Part shown: positions 1 to 4,957 of the stretch, one piece after another
How positions within the stretch are numbered: position 1 is the first letter of the stretch
Layout of the letters: the number at the start of each line of letters is the position of its first letter
Assembly: GCA_964592455.1 (NCBI GenBank)
Contig: CAZQDQ010000034.1
Span: 1 to 9,903, forward strand
From: MFAQ01 sp964592455
Lineage (GTDB): Bacteria > Patescibacteriota > Microgenomatia > UBA1400 > MFAQ01
Direction of reading: 5' to 3'
DNA: 9,903 bases
Notes under the pieces: generated by a model
What the model was told of the DNA's origin: nothing
Database searches by the model: none
The model's input: the letters and a program-made list of their open reading frames with translations, nothing else
Position numbers and translations under genes: made by a program

Positions 1-1
1 A

Positions 2-121
2 ATTAACAACGGTCTCGAAAATAAGTTCGAATTTCGTTATAACACCTCACCTCAAGGAGGTTTTGCCAGGAATGTTTATTGCTGCCTAGCTAATAATGGC
101 TTAAGACAAATCCAGGTATGA
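2..121 (+). CDS. Possible C-terminal end of an upstream gene (partial, unknown)
   Basis: The reading frame beginning at base 2 stays open for 39 codons and ends at TGA 119-121. A further in-frame TAA lies at 128-130. Its codons look like coding sequence: many have purine-N-pyrimidine form, and the peptide is mixed and soluble, with the stretch SPQGGFARNVYCCLANNG near its end. No family is recognised. The first promoter-like sequence follows about 25 bases downstream, as expected between two genes. The open stretch is short enough to occur by chance, so this is a tentative call. If it is real, it is the only gene here apart from the broken Nudix gene that stops at TGA. Confidence 0.4.
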   Translation: MNNGLENKFEFRYNTSPQGGFARNVYCCLANNGLRQIQV

Positions 122-143
122 AATGCATAATATAGGTTTTGTT

Positions 144-152
144 TGGTATAAT
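144..152 (+). promoter_or_regulatory. Extended -10 promoter of the methyltransferase-like gene
   Basis: A perfect TATAAT at 147-152 is preceded by TGG at 144-146, giving the TGn extension of an extended -10 promoter. No good -35 box is seen at the usual distance (TGCATA at 124-129 is poor). Transcription would start near 159, leaving a leader of about 33 bases. The element TATAGGTTT at 131-139 recurs at the same distance from TATAAT in the promoter at 1328-1333. Confidence 0.65.
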
Positions 153-191
153 AGTTCAGTTTAAAAAATCACTTAATTTAAGGATTGCTTG

Positions 192-920
192 ATGAAAAGC
201 AGAACATTACAAAACAAATTGTACTCTTTGGGGATTCGTGGCTTTCCAGCCAGTGAAGCTTCTACCTATAAATCTCGCGAGAGCTTGACATTACACAGGC
301 AAAAATTATATTTAAAAGTTGCAGAATCTATTCCCAGTAACGCGGTTGTATACTATGCTGGCTCTGGAGCTGATCCACTTCCGCGCTTGTGTTTTGGACG
401 AAAAATTATTTACGGATCTTTACGCGAGGCTGACTATTTTGAAATGCTCAAAGGAAGTCATAAGAATAGGCCGCAGGCATATAAGCATATTACAGACAGG
501 TTTAGAAAATTAAATGGTATTTATGCCAACGCAATGTGGGCTCCTCTTTCCTCGGGCAGTGTTAAGGTATTAGTGACTCATTACTCAGCGCTTGCTATGG
601 ATAGTACTTTTCTGTCTGAATCATATCGGATACTTTCACCTGGAGGTATACTTATGGTTGGCGAAAATAATGATGTCTTTTGGCACAGCAAACTACGAAA
701 AGAAGTAAGAAGACATGGTTTTGCTGTTCATCCATTTGACAAGTTCAGTAGGCCTGTTAACACCCATTACTGGGGCTATCCATATGGTAAAGGTGTAGTT
801 ATAAATGGGACGCCGTCAATGCTAGGTATTTGCAGAAACACTTTTATTTCTAAGCTTAATAATGGTGAAGTGGTTAGGATGGATACCTACCTTTCACATG
901 TTTTTTATAAACAGTCTTAG
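192..920 (+). CDS. SAM-dependent methyltransferase-like protein
   Basis: This 242-residue protein resembles the class I (Rossmann-fold) SAM-dependent methyltransferases. Residues 52-64 (VVYYAGSGADPLP) look like the glycine-rich SAM-binding motif I. Residues about 113-150 follow the family's later pattern, with a SSGSVKVLVTHYSAL stretch in the place of motif IV and then YRILSPGGILMVGE, the typical 'R-L-x-P-G-G' strand and turn. The usual acidic residue that ends motif I's strand is replaced (YYAGSG), so SAM binding may be altered or lost. The ATG at 192 is preferred over the adjacent TTG at 189, because AAGGA at 180-184 is seven bases before the ATG. The target is unknown. The gene has its own promoter at 144-152 and is followed by an orphan gene on the same strand. 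Fold call is fairly good; enzymatic activity is inference. Confidence 0.65.
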   Translation: MKSRTLQNKLYSLGIRGFPASEASTYKSRESLTLHRQKLYLKVAESIPSNAVVYYAGSGADPLPRLCFGRKIIYGSLREADYFEMLKGSHKNRPQAYKHITDRFRKLNGIYANAMWAPLSSGSVKVLVTHYSALAMDSTFLSESYRILSPGGILMVGENNDVFWHSKLRKEVRRHGFAVHPFDKFSRPVNTHYWGYPYGKGVVINGTPSMLGICRNTFISKLNNGEVVRMDTYLSHVFYKQS

Positions 921-932
921 CCTGCTGTGGTT

Positions 933-938
933 TATAAT
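933..938 (+). promoter_or_regulatory. Possible -10 box for the 96-residue orphan gene
   Basis: A perfect TATAAT lies 12 bases after the methyltransferase-like gene's stop. Transcription would start near 945, about 24 bases before the GTG at 969. No convincing -35 box is seen, so read-through from the upstream gene is also possible. Confidence 0.4.
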
Positions 939-968
939 TGGCACATTCTTAGCTTAGTGGAGGTTGCT

Positions 969-1259
969 GTGTATCCCCAAGACCTGGAAGACCTTTTAAA
1001 ATATAAGAAGTACACGTTTTCGGAAGTTGAGCCGCTGCAGAGCCAAATTAAGAGATTAATTGCTGACTTGGCTGGGGAAGGTAATAAGAATATTGTCGTC
1101 AGCGTGTTTGCCAGTAACCCTGCGTGGATAGGCGTACATGTTACAGTTCCTAATAAGGACGATAAAGAAAAGACAGTATCTGTGCAATACAAACCGTCCC
1201 TGTTGACTCACGAGATTGAGGTTTGCTACTACAACGTAGATGAAGTGCTCGCTTTCTAG
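969..1259 (+). CDS. Hypothetical protein, 96 residues
   Basis: No family is recognised. The protein is small, soluble and acidic, with no signal peptide or membrane segment. The N-terminal third (about 1-37) looks helical and charged. Residues 42-62 and 69-90 look like two beta-strand stretches (NIVVSVFASNPAWIGVHVTV and the region around SVQYKP to VCYYNV), joined by a charged DDKEK turn, so an alpha/beta fold is likely. The GTG at 969 is chosen as start because GGAGG at 959-963 sits five bases before it. A longer reading from GTG at 927 has no ribosome binding site and would overlap the TATAAT at 933-938. A strong terminator follows the stop directly, so this is a complete transcription unit or the end of one with the methyltransferase-like gene. 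Confidence 0.6.
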   Translation: MYPQDLEDLLKYKKYTFSEVEPLQSQIKRLIADLAGEGNKNIVVSVFASNPAWIGVHVTVPNKDDKEKTVSVQYKPSLLTHEIEVCYYNVDEVLAF

Positions 1260-1285
1260 CCCCCTTTTCTGAGGGGGAATTTTTT
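1260..1285 (+). terminator. Rho-independent terminator after the 96-residue orphan
   Basis: CCCCCT at 1260-1265 pairs with AGGGGG at 1272-1277 around a six-base loop, followed by AA and six T at 1280-1285. It begins on the base after the TAG stop. This is the strongest plus-strand terminator in the window. Confidence 0.85.
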
Positions 1286-1311
1286 GGTTCAAAAGCCAAG
1301 GCGATATAAAC

Positions 1312-1333
1312 TATAGGTTTGATAGTGTATAAT
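1312..1333 (+). promoter_or_regulatory. Promoter giving a leaderless nucleotidyltransferase mRNA
   Basis: TATAAT at 1328-1333 ends seven bases before the ATG at 1341, so the predicted transcription start falls on or next to the start codon. TATAGGTTT at 1312-1320 is separated from TATAAT by seven bases, exactly as in the promoter at 144-152. No standard -35 box is visible. Confidence 0.6.
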
Positions 1334-1340
1334 ATAAGAT

Positions 1341-2345
1341 ATGTCTGTAAATGAAATAGAGACAAAAGATATTTATAGAGAAATGCTGAAACGGTTTGGA
1401 GAAGTAGCCGAAAGAGTAGATAGAGATGAATACTTTGCCGCCGTTGAAGAAATATCTAATATTGCTGAGGGCAAATTTTTGGATATTATGTCGATAATCC
1501 CCTTGGATGACAAAAGTAGTTTTGGAGACATAGACTTGGTGGTTATTTGGGATAGACCCCAGGATCAGTCTGGGGAAGATTACTTTAAGGATGTTTTCGG
1601 AGAAAAGCTTGTAGATTACAAGCATTTAAAAAATGACAAGATGGACTCAATTTTACTAAGGCTTAAGAGTGGAAAAGTTGCTCAGGTAGATTTTGCTAGA
1701 ACAAATGACGAAATGGAGTTTACAGCAAAGATAATTCACTCCTCTAAGGGCCATTCTTCTTCAGTGATCGGCACTTTGGCTATGGCTTATGGCTATAAGT
1801 TTGCACAGGATGGATTTTACAAAAGATATTTTGACAAACAGGGTCAGTATCACGATATTCTTGTCACACAAGACCTGTTGCTAGGTATGGAGATGTTGGG
1901 GCTTGATCCGAACAAATGGATAGACGCAAGCAATGTCGACGACATTATTGACTTTGTTTCGACTTCTCCTTTTTTTGACAGCAAATTTTTTGATAGGAAA
2001 AGGCTGAAGAACAAGAGGAGAGTAGCTATTGAAAAGCGTGGGGTTCAGAACTATATGTATTCTGTTCTAGAAAGACGGCCAAAGTCGAGGTCATCCATGG
2101 ATCATGAAATATATTTAAAGTTGAATTTCCCTGAATATATGGATCAAGTTAATGAGAGTATTGAGCTAATAAACAAAGTCACTAAAACACAAGAAATTAA
2201 TGGTGACGAGGTGATGGCTAGGTTTAATATTAGGCCTTCTAAGCTGGTCGGTGAAATTTTATTGTTTATAAAACTAAACTTTCCTGAAGAAAAAGAAATA
2301 ACGGAGTCAGTAAAAACAGCTGTCTTGGACAGGTTTGAATTATAA
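1341..2345 (+). CDS. Nucleotidyltransferase-fold protein with CCA-enzyme-like tail
   Basis: This 334-residue protein looks like a member of the DNA polymerase beta-type nucleotidyltransferase superfamily. Residues 60-69 (SSFGDIDLVV) hold the paired metal-binding aspartates D63 and D65. D117 in AQVDFAR is well placed as the third catalytic aspartate. The end of the protein, about 288-332, contains MARFNIRPSKLVGEIL, which resembles the C-terminal region of bacterial tRNA CCA-adding enzymes and poly(A) polymerases. The middle (about 135-250) is charged and not recognised. There is no ribosome binding site, and the -10 box lies just upstream, so a leaderless start at ATG 1341 is likely. The gene converges on an HD-domain gene with a 15-base gap. 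Whether it acts on tRNA, another RNA, a small molecule or a protein cannot be told. Superfamily call is good; function is open. Confidence 0.65.
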   Translation: MSVNEIETKDIYREMLKRFGEVAERVDRDEYFAAVEEISNIAEGKFLDIMSIIPLDDKSSFGDIDLVVIWDRPQDQSGEDYFKDVFGEKLVDYKHLKNDKMDSILLRLKSGKVAQVDFARTNDEMEFTAKIIHSSKGHSSSVIGTLAMAYGYKFAQDGFYKRYFDKQGQYHDILVTQDLLLGMEMLGLDPNKWIDASNVDDIIDFVSTSPFFDSKFFDRKRLKNKRRVAIEKRGVQNYMYSVLERRPKSRSSMDHEIYLKLNFPEYMDQVNESIELINKVTKTQEINGDEVMARFNIRPSKLVGEILLFIKLNFPEEKEITESVKTAVLDRFEL

Positions 2346-2360
2346 AAAAAGATTTTTCTA

Positions 2361-3143
2361 CTACTTTTTAACTACAAACTCGCTAATTAGTTTTTTCTCT
2401 GTATCTCCTACTACATAAGCGTGAACCTCGATAAGATCCTCAATACCAGAGTCCTTGATTTTTTCTCTTAATAGTTCGTCAACTTGGAATAGGCCTGCAG
2501 AGTTGTTCATGTAAATGTTGATGTCGATTAATTCTTTGTCGTTACCTTCTGTAATTTCTACTGAATCGATGGCGTAGGCCGACAAAGAGTGGATATTAAC
2601 TTCGCCCTTTTCAAAAGGAATGCGAGATCTGCCTGAGGACATATCTAGGGCATCTGCAATCCTTACTATGGCAGCTTCGACTGTTTTTGGCTTACCGTCG
2701 TCACGGTGATTGATGATGGAATGAAGAGTTTCTCCGCGGACAATTACTCTTTCGCGTAAAGGAAGAAAATTCAAAACTTCGTCAATTATTCTAAAAGCGA
2801 TAAACAGACTATACTCTTCGTGACCTTCTCGGTTTATAGTCATACCTAAGTCATGAAAAAGACTGGTAAGGACAACCACTAACTCAGCGTGGTCATTGGT
2901 CAAGCCATAGTCTTTAGCGATACCCATTTTGACTTTGTTAGCTGTAAGAATTCTAACCATCTTCAGGGCGATGTTGGCAACGATTTGAAAATGAACTGGA
3001 CCGTGATCAGAGTAGCCCATACGATTTAGAGCGTTGGTATTGGTCATTTCCCACATGACAGCAATTTCTTCGTTGTTGTTGATGTTGTCTAAGGCTTTGG
3101 TTAATATTTTGTTGTGGAGTGAAGGGACGTTGATTGTCGACAT
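2361..3143 (-). CDS. HD-domain metal-dependent phosphohydrolase
   Basis: This 260-residue protein carries the HD-superfamily metal site. H47 and H51 lie in SDHGPVHFQIV, the defining H97-D98 pair in SLFHDLGM, then H108, H141 and H146 in HSIINHRDDG, and D164 in VRIADALDM. HD proteins usually hydrolyse phosphate esters of nucleotides or cyclic nucleotides; the substrate here cannot be inferred. Residues about 175-260 form a C-terminal domain of unknown type rich in beta-strand and acidic segments. There is no signal peptide or membrane helix, so it is probably cytoplasmic. The ATG at 3143 lies behind an A-rich stretch with no Shine-Dalgarno. The gene is separated from the orphan gene upstream by that gene's terminator, so it likely has its own promoter. 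It converges on the nucleotidyltransferase gene, with no GC-rich terminator in the 15-base gap. Confidence 0.8.
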   Translation of the reverse strand: MSTINVPSLHNKILTKALDNINNNEEIAVMWEMTNTNALNRMGYSDHGPVHFQIVANIALKMVRILTANKVKMGIAKDYGLTNDHAELVVVLTSLFHDLGMTINREGHEEYSLFIAFRIIDEVLNFLPLRERVIVRGETLHSIINHRDDGKPKTVEAAIVRIADALDMSSGRSRIPFEKGEVNIHSLSAYAIDSVEITEGNDKELIDINIYMNNSAGLFQVDELLREKIKDSGIEDLIEVHAYVVGDTEKKLISEFVVKK

Positions 3144-3154
3144 ATTTTTTATTG

Positions 3155-3195
3155 ATTGATCAATGAATTCTATATTGTAGTATTCATTTTATCAA
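3155..3195 (-). promoter_or_regulatory. Possible promoter and palindrome before the HD gene
   Basis: On the minus strand TTGATA (3195-3190) and TATAGA (3174-3169) are 15 bases apart, which is a weak promoter fit. TACAAT at 3179-3174 is an alternative -10. Just downstream ATTGATCAAT at 3155-3164 is a perfect ten-base palindrome, placed between the likely transcription start and the ATG, where an operator could act. The palindrome is seen; the regulation is inference. Confidence 0.3.
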
Positions 3196-3217
3196 GTAAG
3201 CTGTACAAGGAAGAGTC

Positions 3218-3244
3218 AAAAAAACGCCCTCTTTGAGGAGGGCG
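3218..3244 (-). terminator. Rho-independent terminator of the 209-residue orphan gene
   Basis: On the minus strand CGCCCTC (3244-3238) pairs with GAGGGCG (3231-3225) around a six-base loop, followed by seven T (3224-3218). It starts seven bases after the gene's stop and separates it from the HD gene downstream. Confidence 0.9.
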
Positions 3245-3250
3245 GACTGG

Positions 3251-3880
3251 TTATTTGTAAATATCTTGATTAATATGCTCGGGAAGGAAAAATGAGAGGA
3301 GCTTTGGCAAATTTACTTCTGGGTCCGGTAGATATTTACCGCTACCACCGACTCTTAGACCCAGGTCTCTTACTTCATTATAAAGATTTATTTCTCCCAC
3401 CTTAGTTGATCTTGCTAAACCTTTTAGAAGAGGGGTCAGGAGATCGTCGTTGGCAGCTTTGAGGCAAAAGAGCAGCACTTCCTGAGAGATTTTGTTTTGA
3501 AGAAATTGATAGTAAATGTAGGTTAGGGTGTATATGGTAGTTAAAATTAAAACAGAGACAACATCCTGATAATCTTCCTTACCATCCTCTTGCGATGAAC
3601 CAGTTCTTTCACGCATGGCTTGCAACCAAGCAGATTCTTGCTCTAGCCAAAATTGACGATTTTTGCCCCATAGTTTTTCTGCTAATTCAAATCGGGCCTT
3701 GCGTTGATCTTTTAGACTACCTTTGGAAAGAGAGTCTGTTGGCAGATATTCTAATCTGATTTCGTCAAATTTTATTAGACTGGCAAAAAAGTTAAGGTCT
3801 CGAATCTCTAGACCATTCTGGTCGACGAGTTTGGCGGCAATGGCCGTTATGTAAAAGTCATTGTCAGGCAATCTATTCAT
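3251..3880 (-). CDS. Hypothetical helical protein, 209 residues
   Basis: No family is recognised. The protein looks mainly alpha-helical. Residues about 55-95 are highly charged, with several Trp (W71, W78, W85). A low-complexity acidic linker around 94-106 (GSSQEDGKEDYQD) follows. Residues 107-126 are strongly hydrophobic and Tyr-rich, and could be a single membrane helix or a buried core helix. The C-terminal 50 residues contain a Gly-rich turn (VGGSGKYLPDPE). The start is set at ATG 3880-3878: AGGAG at 3890-3886 lies five bases before it, and the longer in-frame reading from 3922 would begin upstream of the TATAAT promoter. It is a one-gene unit with its own promoter and terminator, divergent from the Nudix gene. 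Confidence 0.65.
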   Translation of the reverse strand: MNRLPDNDFYITAIAAKLVDQNGLEIRDLNFFASLIKFDEIRLEYLPTDSLSKGSLKDQRKARFELAEKLWGKNRQFWLEQESAWLQAMRERTGSSQEDGKEDYQDVVSVLILTTIYTLTYIYYQFLQNKISQEVLLFCLKAANDDLLTPLLKGLARSTKVGEINLYNEVRDLGLRVGGSGKYLPDPEVNLPKLLSFFLPEHINQDIYK

Positions 3881-3913
3881 TCTCTCTCCTTTGTAATGTT
3901 CTGGGATATAACT

Positions 3914-3919
3914 ATTATA
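3914..3919 (-). promoter_or_regulatory. -10 box of the 209-residue orphan gene
   Basis: TATAAT on the minus strand at 3919-3914, preceded by TTG. It predicts a transcription start near 3907 and a leader of about 27 bases containing the AGGAG ribosome binding site. No clear -35 box is seen. Confidence 0.6.
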
Positions 3920-3929
3920 CAAGAGAGAC

Positions 3930-3960
3930 AGTTAGTGTTAAAGTAAGTTAGAATAAGTTA
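3930..3960 (+). promoter_or_regulatory. Possible leaderless promoter with short direct repeats before the Nudix gene
   Basis: TAGAAT at 3949-3954 ends five bases before the ATG at 3960, so transcription would start at or near the start codon. GAGACA at 3925-3930, 18 bases upstream, is a partial -35 match. AGTTAG occurs at 3930-3935 and 3946-3951, and AGTTA at 3956-3960. These short direct repeats could be chance in such AT-rich sequence, or a regulator site. No Shine-Dalgarno is present. Confidence 0.3.
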
Positions 3961-4286
3961 TGCCAACATTAAAGAATGACTTCCCAAAACCTTCTGTAAC
4001 TGTAGATATTTTGCTTTTTACGGTCGTTGGTGACGACCTTAAACTGTTACTTATTAAGCGAAACCTAGCCCCCTTTAAAGGTAGTTGGGCTTTACCTGGA
4101 GGTTTTGTACATATGAACGAATCCCTAGAGGATGCAGCGCTTAGAGAATTAAAGGAGGAGGGAAATGTGGACAACGTCTACTTAGAGCAGCTTTTTACCT
4201 TTGGAGACCCACGAAGGGATCCAAGGTTTCGGGTAATTACAGTAACCTACTTGGCATTGGCAGATTCGTCTACTTGGGATGTCTGA
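3960..4286 (+). CDS. Nudix hydrolase domain, N-terminal part of an interrupted gene
   Basis: This 108-residue reading frame is the Nudix half of a Nudix plus winged-helix protein of the NrtR or ADP-ribose pyrophosphatase type. The Nudix box runs from G48 (in PGGF) through E54 to R62-E63-x-x-E66-E67, so the metal-binding glutamates are intact. The conserved glycine at position 69 is Asn instead (EEGNV where EExGV is usual). YLEQLFTFGDPRRDPRFRV at 74-92 matches the stretch typical of this subfamily. The frame stops at TGA 4284-4286, but after one Ser codon and a second TGA it continues, in the same frame and at the expected spacing, into the missing remainder. The gene is therefore either a pseudogene, affected by sequence errors, or translated by UGA read-through. 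The N-terminal part alone would lack the end of the Nudix fold. Confidence 0.75.
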   Translation: MPTLKNDFPKPSVTVDILLFTVVGDDLKLLLIKRNLAPFKGSWALPGGFVHMNESLEDAALRELKEEGNVDNVYLEQLFTFGDPRRDPRFRVITVTYLALADSSTWDV

Positions 4287-4292
4287 TCGTGA
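4284..4292 (+). other. Two in-frame TGA codons inside the Nudix plus winged-helix gene
   Basis: TGA at 4284-4286 and TGA at 4290-4292 flank one TCG codon. Both are in the frame shared by the upstream Nudix domain and the downstream winged-helix domain. Translation after the second TGA (GDAVEAR, then LHALAFEH) matches the linker expected in this family without any length change. No frameshift is needed. Confidence 0.8.
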
Positions 4293-4313
4293 GGAGACGC
4301 TGTTGAAGCTAGG

Positions 4314-4628
4314 TTGCCCTCTACTAAAAAATTGCATGCATTAGCGTTTGAACACAAGAAGATTGTTGATTACGGAATTGAACGTTTAAGAGCGAAGATA
4401 GGTTATAGTAACATTGTTATGGGTTTGCTACCTGACGAATTTACATTGACAGACCTACAAAAGAAACACGAAATAATTTTAGGACACTCTGTAGATAAAA
4501 GAAATTTTAGAAAAAAAATACTTTCGACAGGAATTGTTGTTCCCACCGGTAAAAAAAGTGATGGAAGGGCTCACAGACCGGCTGCTTTTTACAAGTTTAA
4601 AACAAAAAAGTTAATAATTACTGACTAG
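4314..4628 (+). CDS. Winged-helix C-terminal part of the interrupted Nudix gene
   Basis: This is the C-terminal half of the Nudix plus winged-helix protein, in the same frame as the Nudix domain at 3960-4286. The sequence matches the NrtR-like C-terminal domain: LHALAFEHKKIV (residues 7-18 here), then LLPDEFTLTDLQKKHEIILG (38-57), the DKRNFRKKIL recognition region, and the GRAHRPAAFYKFK ending. In relatives this domain binds DNA or shapes the catalytic dimer. A separate start at TTG 4314 has no nearby ribosome binding site; GAGGAG at 4291-4296 is 17 bases away. The part is therefore better read as a continuation of one gene of about 222 codons (3960-4628). That the domain is so well kept suggests recent damage, sequence error or continued translation. 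It ends two bases before the next gene's ATG. Confidence 0.7.
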   Translation: MPSTKKLHALAFEHKKIVDYGIERLRAKIGYSNIVMGLLPDEFTLTDLQKKHEIILGHSVDKRNFRKKILSTGIVVPTGKKSDGRAHRPAAFYKFKTKKLIITD

Positions 4629-4630
4629 TT

Positions 4631-4948
4631 ATGAACTTAAGACTGTTGTATTTATACCTTTTTTCCTTTGTGGGTTTGCTAATTGTTATCTTTGGAAGTA
4701 TTCAGATGGTTAACTTAGGACTTAAAACTTTTGTGTTTTCGGACATAGACACATACGAATCCTTTCCTGTGACCGACCCTAGCGGAAAATATATTGAGTC
4801 TAAAGAAGAGATAATGGAGAGACAAAAGAGAGAGTCAAAAAGGCAGAGGCAAAGAGATTTTGTTTATTCTTTTTCGATGCTTGCTGTAGGCACACCCGTT
4901 TACCTTTATCACTGGAGATTAATTAAGAAAGAAAATAGGAAAGGGTAA
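4631..4948 (+). CDS. Small membrane protein with two predicted helices
   Basis: This 105-residue protein has a hydrophobic N-terminal segment at about residues 5-27, compatible with a membrane helix. A polar loop with an acidic patch follows (38-58), then a strongly basic and acidic charged helix at 57-76 (KEEIMERQKRESKRQRQR), and a second hydrophobic stretch at about 77-94. By the positive-inside rule the charged region and the Lys-rich end suggest a hairpin or two-pass arrangement. No family is recognised. The ATG is two bases after the stop of the winged-helix reading frame and has no Shine-Dalgarno, which points to translational coupling and an operon with the Nudix gene. It converges on rplS with a seven-base gap. 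Confidence 0.6.
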   Translation: MNLRLLYLYLFSFVGLLIVIFGSIQMVNLGLKTFVFSDIDTYESFPVTDPSGKYIESKEEIMERQKRESKRQRQRDFVYSFSMLAVGTPVYLYHWRLIKKENRKG

Positions 4949-4957
4949 GTATCCCTT
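4941..4957. terminator. Weak hairpin between convergent genes
   Basis: AAGGG at 4941-4945 pairs with CCCTT at 4953-4957 around a seven-base loop. It contains or touches both stop codons (4946-4948 plus, 4958-4956 minus). There is no clean T-run on either side, so this is at best a weak bidirectional terminator. Confidence 0.3.

Noticed and set aside
20..38. GTTCGAATT resembling a tRNA T-loop near the left edge
   Set aside because: The flanking five-base stems do not pair (the invariant G53-C61 pair is missing) and no acceptor end follows. The stretch is better explained as coding sequence.
8..38. Imperfect inverted repeat (AACG, TCGAA with TTCGA, CGTT) as a structured RNA
   Set aside because: Stems are short and interrupted, no known RNA family is recognised, and it overlaps the likely coding stretch.
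49..64. ACCTC-AAG-GAGGT hairpin followed by four T, as a terminator
   Set aside because: The stem is only five base pairs, the T-run is short, and it lies inside the open frame that continues to 121.
1056..1625. Minus-strand open frames across the 96-residue orphan and the start of the nucleotidyltransferase gene
   Set aside because: They run opposite to genes with good expression signals and cross the strong terminator at 1260-1285; their translations show no domain.
2346..2360. A-run and T-run between convergent genes as a bidirectional terminator
   Set aside because: It has no GC stem, only A-T complementarity, and is too weak to call.
3938..4174. Minus-strand open frame opposite the Nudix domain
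   Set aside because: The plus strand encodes a clear Nudix box here, so this is a shadow frame.
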